Of a stretch of DNA of 9,211 nucleotides, positions 1 through 5,363 are shown in pieces. The DNA lies in contig CAZKMM010000108.1 in the NCBI GenBank assembly GCA_964553915.1, positions 1 through 9,211 on the forward strand. Direction: 5' to 3'. The notes below the pieces were generated by a model. The model was not told the DNA's origin. It made no database searches and saw nothing but the letters and a program-made list of their open reading frames with translations. Within the stretch, counting starts at the first letter, position 1, and every line of letters begins with the position of its first letter. Made by a program: the position numbers and the translations under genes. The DNA comes from CAZKMM01 sp964553915 (GTDB lineage: Bacteria; RBG-13-61-14; DRUE01).

Positions 1-294
1 CTCAGTCGCTTCCGGATGTTGGGAAAGCTGGAGTTGGTCTGGTATGAACCTGCTTTGGAAGAAGCGGTATTTAAAACTCGGGGGAAGTCTTTTTATCAAC
101 TGGAGCTTAAAGGAAGAGAGTTGCTTTTGAAAAAATTTGCGGTTCAGGCAAACGGGGAGAAGCTCAGCAAGACTTTTTCTTTATCCCGTTCTCGGCTGAA
201 AAGCTTAATTCGGTCTCTGGGAGAGGTTTTACTTTGTTCCCAGAGGAAATTTCAGCTGGTGAAAGAATTAGAGGAATTAAAGCAGGTGGGCTGA
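1..294 (+). CDS. 3' end of an unrecognised gene (partial)
   Basis: The reading frame is open from the first base and ends at TGA (292-294). The first internal ATG (base 16) has no SD sequence in the 15 visible bases before it, so I treat this as the C-terminal part of a longer protein that begins outside the window. The visible 97 or so residues are rich in Leu, Lys, Glu and Arg. They include a basic stretch with repeated Ser-Arg around SLSRSRLKSLIRS, a single Cys and a charged C-terminal helix (VKELEELK). There is no signal peptide or membrane segment. I do not recognise the family. Codon use resembles the neighbours, and no long competing frame lies on the opposite strand here, which supports a real gene. 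It converges on the secreted-protein gene with no spacer. Confidence 0.55.
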   Translation, partial: LSRFRMLGKLELVWYEPALEEAVFKTRGKSFYQLELKGRELLLKKFAVQANGEKLSKTFSLSRSRLKSLIRSLGEVLLCSQRKFQLVKELEELKQVG

Positions 295-1029
295 CTATTG
301 CTCAAAGATAGAATAAAGCTCTAAGTTAGCAATTTCCTTCTGATTTTCTTCGGGCTCAATTTTGCTCCAGGAAATTTTTAACAGGTAATCAACTTCTTTC
401 TTATTGGTCAGGTCAAAAAAAACCTTCCCTTGGTAAGATAAATCCAGTTGAGGAGTGCTTTGCTCTCCTGCCTGGCACCGGGCTTGAATCAAAATCTTGG
501 CAGATTTTTGATTCTTATAATCCAGCACCTTGTCCAGAGTATAAAGAATCTCGCAGGTGCCAGGAACCGACCTGCCATAAAGCTCAAACTGAACCTGATA
601 AGAATATTTCCAGCTCTTTCCCACTGGCACCGGATGGTCAGGAAAAACTAAAAGATTCAAATAATATCTGTGCCCCTCCGGATACCGCATCACTTTTACC
701 ACCCGACCATAGCGGTCAATAATTCTTTCAATCCGTTCTCCGGGAAGAGGAAGTCCTAGCTGGGAAAGGTCAAAGCTGGAGCCCTGATACTTTTCTCCCC
801 ATTCCCGAAGGAGCAATTTTTTTTGCCCGGATTCGCTCAATTGCCAGTGCCGAAGGAACTGAAGATGAACTGTGCTTGCTTCTTTTTTACTCTCAAGCCT
901 GCCCTGAAGGTAGTGATGATAAATATAAATCTGAGAAGAAGGTTGATATTCTAAAAGATAGTTTTCTTCCCCACCTCCTGAGCCGGTAAACACCCAGCTT
1001 AAAAAGAGAATCAGCCAGAACTTTTTCAT
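295..1029 (-). CDS. secreted beta-rich protein of unknown function, last gene of the dap operon
   Basis: This encodes 244 residues from ATG at 1029. The frame can be extended to GTG at 1086, but that would cut deep into dapB. The ATG overlaps the dapB stop as ATGA, the usual sign of translational coupling, and it is followed at once by a Sec signal peptide (MKK, hydrophobic WLILFLSWVF, then small residues TGSGGG), so I chose 1029. No lipobox Cys is present, so the mature product is probably soluble in the periplasm or outside the cell. The mature part alternates short hydrophobic strands with charged turns. It carries a PVPVGKSWKY stretch (about residues 133-142), reminiscent of secreted beta-rich proteins with a VGxSW motif. 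Its only two Cys (about 159 and 185) could form a disulfide. The function is unknown. Its place after dapA and dapB, which feed peptidoglycan precursors, permits an envelope role, but this is only inference. Confidence 0.8.
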   Translation of the reverse strand: MKKFWLILFLSWVFTGSGGGEENYLLEYQPSSQIYIYHHYLQGRLESKKEASTVHLQFLRHWQLSESGQKKLLLREWGEKYQGSSFDLSQLGLPLPGERIERIIDRYGRVVKVMRYPEGHRYYLNLLVFPDHPVPVGKSWKYSYQVQFELYGRSVPGTCEILYTLDKVLDYKNQKSAKILIQARCQAGEQSTPQLDLSYQGKVFFDLTNKKEVDYLLKISWSKIEPEENQKEIANLELYSIFEQ

Positions 1030-1838
1030 TTGATACCCAGACAGTCCTGCATTGAATATAAACCAGGGGGCTGATTCCAGAGCCACCTGACCGCTCTTAC
1101 CGCCCCCCGGGCAAAGGTCTGGCGGGAAGATGCTTTATGAGTTAATTCTATTCGCTCCCCGATGGTGGAAAAAATTACCGTGTGTTCTCCAACAATATCT
1201 CCAGCCCGGATACTTTGAATTCCAATCTGCTCTTTTGGTCGCTCGCCCACCATTCCCTGACGATGATAACAGGCGACCTTATCAAAATCCCAGCCCCGGG
1301 TCCGGGCAAGAATCTCTCCCAGACGCAGGGCGGTTCCGCTCGGAGCATCCTTCTTCAACCGATGATGAGCCTCAATTATTTCCAGGTCATAATCTTCTCC
1401 TAAAATCCGGCAGGCTTGCTCCACCAGAGAAAAAAGCAGATTTACTCCTACGCTCATATTCGGTGCCAGTAAGATGGGGATTTTTTTGCTCAGCTCCTCA
1501 ATTTTTTGTTTTTGCTCTTGAGTAAAGCCGGTGGTTCCTACCACAGCCCGGGTTTCTTTTTTCGCACAGATTTCCAGATGCTCAAGGGTTGGCTCCGGAT
1601 AGGTGAATTCAACCAGAACCTGAGCCTGAGAAATCGCCTGTTCTGCCGAGTCAATTACTTCCACTCCCAGCTTTCCCACTCCTGCTACTTCTCCCGCATC
1701 TCTCCCCAGCAGAGGATGTTCCTTTTGCTCAAAGGCGCTGACCAATTTTAAACCCTGGCTTTGCGTAATTGCCCGAACCAGCTCCCTCCCCATCCGACCG
1801 CAGGCACCAGCTACTGATACCTTAATCTCTTCACTCAA
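1026..1838 (-). CDS. dapB: 4-hydroxy-tetrahydrodipicolinate reductase
   Basis: This cytoplasmic NAD(P)H-dependent enzyme reduces the DapA product to tetrahydrodipicolinate on the way to meso-diaminopimelate and lysine. The 270 residues match the usual DapB length. The N-terminal Rossmann motif GACGRMGRE spans residues 11-19, GTTGF is at 101-105 and APNMSVGVN at 125-133. The catalytic signature EAHHRLKKDAPSGTA (156-170) holds the His pair (158/159) and Lys162, equivalent to E. coli His159 and Lys163. The start is TTG at 1838, not ATG. An SD (GGAGGTG) ends 7 bases upstream, and translation from there begins just before the IKVSVAGACG strand. The gene overlaps the end of dapA by 8 bases, so the two are probably translationally coupled. 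All key residues are present and the gene looks intact. Confidence 0.97.
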   Translation of the reverse strand: MSEEIKVSVAGACGRMGRELVRAITQSQGLKLVSAFEQKEHPLLGRDAGEVAGVGKLGVEVIDSAEQAISQAQVLVEFTYPEPTLEHLEICAKKETRAVVGTTGFTQEQKQKIEELSKKIPILLAPNMSVGVNLLFSLVEQACRILGEDYDLEIIEAHHRLKKDAPSGTALRLGEILARTRGWDFDKVACYHRQGMVGERPKEQIGIQSIRAGDIVGEHTVIFSTIGERIELTHKASSRQTFARGAVRAVRWLWNQPPGLYSMQDCLGIK

Positions 1839-2706
1839 TTAATCCCACCTCCCGCATTGCCTTCTCCACCTGCGGACGATATTTTTCGCTTAGTGGGGTA
1901 AGAGGGAGCCGGATTTCCTCGCTGATCAGCCCGAGCCGATGCACCGCCCATTTGATAGGAATCGGATTGGTCTCCAGATATAGACAGCTATTTAAAATAT
2001 GAAGCTTATAATGAATTTCTCTTGCTTTTTTTATATCTCCAGCCTTCCAGCTATCCCAGAGCTGAGCGGTTAATTCAGGAGCGATATTGTTCACCACACA
2101 AATCCCGCCGTATCCGCCCAGAGCAAGGATGGGAAATAATAAATGGTCATCTCCGGAAAAAACCCGAAGCCGGTCTTTACACAGGTAGATGGTTTCTGAG
2201 GTCTGGCGGAGATTCCCACAGGCATCTTTTAAGCCCACAATGTTTTCAATTTCACTCAGCCGGGCAACAGTTTCCGGAAGCATATTTACCCCGGTTCTAC
2301 TTGGAACATTGTAAAGGACAATAGGAATATCCACAGATTCTGCAACCTTCTTAAAATGTTGGTAAAGTCCTTCCTGGGTAGGACGATTGTAATAAGGTGT
2401 AATTAAAAGCGCCCCATCGGCTCCGGCTTTTTTGGCATATTCTGTAAGCTCAATTGCTTCCTGGGTGGAATTAGAGCCGGTTCCCGCAATTACCGGCACT
2501 CGCCTCTTCACCGCATCTATTACAATTTCTATTACCTTTTCGTGCTCTTGATAGGTTAAAGTAGCACTTTCTCCTGTGGTTCCACAGGGAACAATGGCAT
2601 CAGTGCGGTTTTCAATTTGAAATTCTACCAGCTTGCGAAGGGCAGGCTCATCAATCTCTCCTTCCTGAAAGGGAGTGACCAAAGCCACCATTGCTCCTTC
2701 AAACAT
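1831..2706 (-). CDS. dapA: 4-hydroxy-tetrahydrodipicolinate synthase
   Basis: This TIM-barrel aldolase condenses pyruvate with aspartate-4-semialdehyde, the committed step to diaminopimelate and lysine. It has 291 residues, the normal length. GTTGES (42-47) forms the pyruvate-carboxylate site, with TPYYNRP at 103-109. Tyr132 and Arg137 (YNVPSRTG) supply the catalytic Tyr and the semialdehyde-binding Arg, and Lys160 in VGLKDA is the Schiff-base Lys. NPIPIKWA (247-254) is a typical C-terminal family segment. By hand alignment with E. coli DapA, allosteric lysine-site residues are kept (His55, Asn79, Glu83, Tyr105), so feedback inhibition by lysine is plausible, although E. coli His53 is Tyr here. 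The barrel segment GICVVNNIAP is slightly unusual where many relatives have Ser. The start has a strong SD (AAGGAGG, 2718-2712), and the gene sits only 18 bases after the diguanylate cyclase. Confidence 0.97.
   Translation of the reverse strand: MFEGAMVALVTPFQEGEIDEPALRKLVEFQIENRTDAIVPCGTTGESATLTYQEHEKVIEIVIDAVKRRVPVIAGTGSNSTQEAIELTEYAKKAGADGALLITPYYNRPTQEGLYQHFKKVAESVDIPIVLYNVPSRTGVNMLPETVARLSEIENIVGLKDACGNLRQTSETIYLCKDRLRVFSGDDHLLFPILALGGYGGICVVNNIAPELTAQLWDSWKAGDIKKAREIHYKLHILNSCLYLETNPIPIKWAVHRLGLISEEIRLPLTPLSEKYRPQVEKAMREVGLIE
1844..1853 (-). promoter_or_regulatory. ribosome binding site for dapB (supports the TTG start)
   Basis: Read on the minus strand, GGGAGGTGGG lies inside the last codons of dapA. 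Its GGAGGTG core is 7 bases before the TTG at 1838. No ATG in this frame lies close by, so this site is the main argument for a TTG start. Confidence 0.75.
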
Positions 2707-2711
2707 TTGCC

Positions 2712-2718
2712 CCTCCTT
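2712..2718 (-). promoter_or_regulatory. strong ribosome binding site for dapA
   Basis: AAGGAGG on the minus strand ends 5 bases before the dapA ATG (2706). It occupies most of the 18-base gap after the upstream stop codon. No terminator or promoter fits in this gap, which supports co-transcription. Confidence 0.8.
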
Positions 2719-2724
2719 TTTAAA

Positions 2725-3642
2725 TTATTCTGCTACCTCTACCCGGTTTCTTCCATTTCTTTTGGCTTTGTAAAGAGCGTTATCTGCCAGACGGATTAAA
2801 TCATCAACTGAATGAATTGCTGGGTGAGGATAGCAGGCTACCCCCAGACTGATGGTAATTTTTAATCTTTTCTCTCCCTCTACCAGAACAAAATCCTCCA
2901 CCCTTTTCCGGTATCGCTCCGCCACCACCAGAGCACCCTGCAGGTCAGTTTCAGGCATAAATAAGGCAAATTCCTCCCCGCCATACCTTCCCACCACATC
3001 GTTAACCCGGAGGTTTTCCTGAAGAATCTGGGCAATTTCATATAATATTCGGTCTCCCATCAGATGTCCGTAGGTATCATTGAACTTTTTAAAATGGTCA
3101 ATGTCTATCATCACAAAGGCAAATTTTGATTGATAGCGCTGAGCCCGCTGGAATTCCAGTTCCAAAAGCTCCATAAAATATCTTCGGTTGTAAAGCTTGG
3201 TTAATCCGTCCGTGTTGGAAAGTTCTTCCAGTCTTCGGTTGGTGGCTTTAAGCTCTTCCTGAAGCGCCTTGATTTTATAATGAACCTTAACCCGGGCAAT
3301 CAGCTCCCCCGGGTCAAAAGGCTTGGTGATATAATCACTCGCTCCCTGCTCCAGACCTTTTACCTTGAGCTTTACATCCTCTGCACCGGTGAGCATAATC
3401 ACCGGAATGTCATTAAATTCTGGTCGGGCTCGTTTCATACTAAGGAATTTAAAGCCATCCATTCCCGGCATTATCACATCGCAGAGGATTAAATCCACAT
3501 TCTTGTTTAAAAGGATTTTAAATCCCTCAATTCCATCGCTTGCTTCATAATACTGGTCAAAAATCCCTGCCTGGTTAAGAACCTGCTTGACCTCAGTTCT
3601 TACCTTGGGGTCATCATCTATAATTAACACTGACCTGGGCAT
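2725..3642 (-). CDS. response regulator diguanylate cyclase (REC-GGDEF, PleD-like)
   Basis: This cytoplasmic protein of 305 residues should make c-di-GMP from two GTP when its receiver domain is phosphorylated. The REC domain (about 1-122) has the acidic pair Asp10/Asp11, phospho-acceptor Asp55, Thr85 and Lys107 (TKPF). A helical linker (about 123-142) leads to the GGDEF domain, which starts with DGLTKLYNRRYF (145-156) and has the metal-binding region MIDIDHFKKFND (178-189). The active loop is GGEEF (221-225), a known active variant. The product-inhibition I-site RxxD is present as Arg212-Asp215, five residues before GGEEF. Both activity and feedback control therefore look intact. No histidine kinase is in the window. 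The SD (TAGGAG) overlaps the stop codon of the upstream PilZ gene, so the two are tightly linked. Downstream come dapA and dapB, an unusual partnership. Confidence 0.95.
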   Translation of the reverse strand: MPRSVLIIDDDPKVRTEVKQVLNQAGIFDQYYEASDGIEGFKILLNKNVDLILCDVIMPGMDGFKFLSMKRARPEFNDIPVIMLTGAEDVKLKVKGLEQGASDYITKPFDPGELIARVKVHYKIKALQEELKATNRRLEELSNTDGLTKLYNRRYFMELLELEFQRAQRYQSKFAFVMIDIDHFKKFNDTYGHLMGDRILYEIAQILQENLRVNDVVGRYGGEEFALFMPETDLQGALVVAERYRKRVEDFVLVEGEKRLKITISLGVACYPHPAIHSVDDLIRLADNALYKAKRNGRNRVEVAE

Positions 3643-3650
3643 ATTAACTC

Positions 3651-3983
3651 CTAGGAGGCTATCTGGGTTTGAAGAGACTCAAACTGCTCACGGCAGAAGC
3701 TGGGAAGATAAAAGAATTCAACCCCGGCTTTGTAGCGGGGTGAATTTAAGTCCCCACAATCCTGGCTACTCCACACCACCCGAGCCGAAACCACAAACAT
3801 TCGGGGAAAAGGAAATTTGAAGATTAGTCCCATTTCTTTTCCCGGTTTAATCTCTCTAGGTAAAAGCAAACATACTCCGGAAAGAGAAAAATTCTCCACT
3901 TCTGCTTCTAAAACCTGAAAATCTGTCAAACAGGCAACTTTAAGTTTATAATCAAATCTCGGATGCTGACGAAAATTTTCCAT
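3651..3983 (-). CDS. single-domain PilZ protein, likely c-di-GMP receptor
   Basis: This encodes 110 residues from ATG at 3983. Both PilZ signature motifs are present: RxxxR as Arg5-QHP-Arg9, and NxSxxG as NFSLSG (31-36), followed by a hydrophobic strand and the ...VVW... strand typical of the family. c-di-GMP binding is therefore expected. The frame can be extended to TTG at 4007, but the -10 box of a good promoter lies between that TTG and the ATG, so the TTG would not be transcribed from it. No SD precedes the ATG, which fits a leaderless message. The protein has no enzymatic or output domain, so it probably acts through a partner. Its stop codon (3653-3651) is part of the SD of the diguanylate cyclase gene, so a c-di-GMP maker and a receptor share an operon. 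Confidence 0.88.
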   Translation of the reverse strand: MENFRQHPRFDYKLKVACLTDFQVLEAEVENFSLSGVCLLLPREIKPGKEMGLIFKFPFPRMFVVSARVVWSSQDCGDLNSPRYKAGVEFFYLPSFCREQFESLQTQIAS

Positions 3984-3991
3984 TTTTATAA

Positions 3992-4020
3992 ATTTTAAAT
4001 AACTCAAATCTTTCCGTCAA
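3992..4020 (-). promoter_or_regulatory. sigma70-type promoter of the pilZ-DGC-dapA-dapB operon
   Basis: On the minus strand there is TTGACG (4020-4015), a 17-base spacer, then TAAAAT (3997-3992). Each box matches the consensus at five of six positions with ideal spacing. Only 8 bases separate the -10 box from the ATG at 3983, so transcription should start at or next to the A of the start codon. The assignment is by eye. Confidence 0.72.
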
Positions 4021-4035
4021 CCGTTTATCAACCGT
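4017..4035 (-). repeat. 8-bp direct repeat ACGGTTGA x2, candidate operator
   Basis: On the minus strand ACGGTTGA occurs at 4035-4028 and again at 4024-4017, with a start-to-start distance of 11 bases, about one helical turn. The second copy supplies the TTGA of the -35 box. Tandem, helically phased repeats overlapping a -35 box are a typical layout for an activator or repressor site. The binding protein is unknown. The site also lies upstream of the divergent DUF362 gene. Confidence 0.4.
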
Positions 4036-4111
4036 GTTCATTTTTTCCCCCTCTATTGTTGGGATTATTGCAAAATTCTACCAGTTAGGCAATGATAATA
4101 GGGAAAATAAG

Positions 4112-4909
4112 ATGAAAAGTAAAATTTACTTTTCCCGCTCCGGTCCGGTAGAGGATTTTCTGGAAAAAATTCTGGAGCTGTTTCAGAAGAAGATTCAGGG
4201 AAGGGTATTATTAAAACCGAATATTGTTTCTGGCGAGCCTTATCCTACCACTACTGACCCGGAGCTTTTTCAGAGCCTGGTTCAGCTTTTAAAAAATCAG
4301 GTAGAGCTCGCAGCTGGCGATGCCAGTGCCGCGGATTTAGCCCGGCCGAGCACCGCAATAAAAAATCACCCCCTTTTCCGAATTTCCCGGGAAGAAGGAA
4401 TTGTTTTTTATGATTTTTATAAGGAAAAAATGCTCCAAAACCCTACCTGCTTTGGAGATAAGCTTCGGTTCAGTGCAATTCCTCTGGAGTATGATTTTGT
4501 TATTTCTCTGCCGGTGCTTAAGGCTCATATCAATGTTTTTCTCACTGGCGCTTTGAAGAATCAGTTCGGATATCTGGAGCGAAAGGAGCGGTTTCGGGTG
4601 CATTTTCGCCCCGGGAAGCTGGAGCGAGCAATTGTTGGGATTAACCAGCTAGCTCCTGCTCATCTCTTTATTGTCGATTTCCGCACCACTTTGCTTAATG
4701 CCAACGAAGTAAGACACGGAGGAAAGCTTGCCCGGGGCAGGGGAATTTTTGCCGGCACTGACCCGGTGGCTCTGGACTGGTTCGGATTCAGTCTCCTGAA
4801 GGAAATGGAGCCAAAACTGGCAGGAAAAAGTCCAGAGGAAATAGGATACCTTGCCCTGGCAAAAGAAGCCCGGCTGGGAAACAGTGAATTTGAGCTGATA
4901 GAAATCTAG
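4112..4909 (+). CDS. DUF362 family protein (no ferredoxin domain)
   Basis: This encodes 265 residues from ATG at 4112, preceded by a weak SD (GGGAAAA). An extension to GTG at 4034 would add a poorly conserved-looking segment and run through the intergenic region. Family hallmarks are KPN (35-37) after a hydrophobic strand, the PTTTDP segment (45-50), AAGDAS (67-72), SLPVLKAH (132-139), LTGALKNQFG (144-153), and the C-terminal FAGTDPVALD (213-222). DUF362 proteins have no settled biochemical function, and many carry or neighbour 4Fe-4S ferredoxin domains. This one has only one Cys (in PTCFGD) and no cluster motif, so it is a stand-alone version. It is cytoplasmic, with no signal peptide. It diverges from the PilZ operon across 128 bases, and its stop overlaps that of the next convergent gene. 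Confidence 0.88.
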   Translation: MKSKIYFSRSGPVEDFLEKILELFQKKIQGRVLLKPNIVSGEPYPTTTDPELFQSLVQLLKNQVELAAGDASAADLARPSTAIKNHPLFRISREEGIVFYDFYKEKMLQNPTCFGDKLRFSAIPLEYDFVISLPVLKAHINVFLTGALKNQFGYLERKERFRVHFRPGKLERAIVGINQLAPAHLFIVDFRTTLLNANEVRHGGKLARGRGIFAGTDPVALDWFGFSLLKEMEPKLAGKSPEEIGYLALAKEARLGNSEFELIEI

Positions 4910-5169
4910 CCCAGTCCGGCTCTGGTTTGCTCTCTGCTTAATTGCGAAAGCTTGAGGTCTAAGGCATAATTGATTACCTGTTCATAGCTGGCTTTCAGGT
5001 CTGCACGAATTTTTGGGTCAGAAATCCGGGCTAAGATCTCTCTTGCCCGGTCAATAAAATTCTCCAGAAAAGCAAAATACTCTTCGTTTTCCATTTCCTC
5101 TGCCAGCTGTTCAATCTGCTTTTGAACCAGCTCCCAGCCCGGCTTCGCCTGAGCTTTGCTCCCCCGCAT
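4906..5169 (-). CDS. small helical protein of unknown function
   Basis: This encodes 87 residues, predicted by eye to be almost wholly alpha-helical: a charged N-terminus, a long Glu-rich amphipathic helix (about 12-48, with EQLAEEMENEEYFAFLENF), a short break at SDPK, then a second helix to about residue 78. There is no Cys, signal peptide or membrane segment. I do not recognise the family. A very strong SD (AGGAGGGGAGG, 5183-5173) precedes the ATG, and a TTGACA promoter lies further upstream, which together argue for a real, well-expressed gene. It is monocistronic in this window. Its TAG stop shares a CTAG with the convergent DUF362 gene. Confidence 0.75.
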   Translation of the reverse strand: MRGSKAQAKPGWELVQKQIEQLAEEMENEEYFAFLENFIDRAREILARISDPKIRADLKASYEQVINYALDLKLSQLSREQTRAGLG

Positions 5170-5172
5170 CTG

Positions 5173-5183
5173 CCTCCCCTCCT
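5173..5183 (-). promoter_or_regulatory. strong ribosome binding site for the 87-residue gene
   Basis: AGGAGGGGAGG on the minus strand ends 3 bases before the ATG at 5169 and contains two overlapping SD-like cores at workable distances. It fixes the start codon and suggests efficient translation. Confidence 0.75.
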
Positions 5184-5208
5184 GTTAGGGTCGCTGTCCT
5201 CTTTGCTT

Positions 5209-5280
5209 AATTAAATATAAATTTAACTTAATTTAATATAATTTAAATTTTAATTTTGTAAAAATTTAAGCATATTTTAA
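5209..5280. other. very AT-rich spacer tract
   Basis: About 70 bases are almost entirely A and T, built from short repeated TTTAA/AATTTAA/ATATAA units. This is sharply different from the flanking genes. It forms most of the predicted 5' leader of the 87-residue gene. I see no open reading frame of note and no stable GC-containing hairpin in it. It could be an easily melted or curved promoter-proximal region. Confidence 0.6.
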
Positions 5281-5292
5281 TAATGTTGTCAA
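5264..5292 (-). promoter_or_regulatory. sigma70-type promoter for the 87-residue gene
   Basis: On the minus strand there is a perfect -35 box TTGACA (5292-5287), 17 bases, then TTAAAT (5269-5264, four of six matches). The predicted leader is about 90 bases and very AT-rich. Because the surroundings are so AT-rich, other -10 choices are possible; the -35 box is the stronger half. Confidence 0.55.
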
Positions 5293-5326
5293 GAAAAAAA
5301 TAAGTTTTTCTGAAAAATTTTCTCAG
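5293..5326 (-). terminator. weak candidate intrinsic terminator after metX
   Basis: On the minus strand, about 37 bases after the metX stop, a short hairpin CTGAGAAA/TTTTTCAG (5326-5310) is followed by a stretch ending in a run of T (about 5300-5294). The stem is mostly A-T with one G-T pair, so it is weak. Its place between metX and the next promoter is suitable. Confidence 0.3.
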
Positions 5327-5363
5327 GGCAGTAAATTGTATCTTTTTCTGGCTTTTGAAAAGG

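Noticed and set aside
1030..1086. Longer N-terminus for the secreted protein starting at GTG 1086
   Set aside because: It would place 19 residues in front of a clean signal peptide and extend deep into dapB. ATG 1029 gives an ATGA overlap and a normal MKK start.
1130..2324. Plus-strand open frames opposite dapA and dapB (for example 1130-1525 and 2022-2324)
   Set aside because: They are shadows of dapB and dapA, whose catalytic residues are intact. They lack SDs and recognisable motifs.
4008..4111. A promoter for the DUF362 gene (TTGCAA at 4068 with GATAAT at 4094)
   Set aside because: The 20-base spacing is too long and the boxes are weak. A promoter must exist here, but I cannot place it with confidence.
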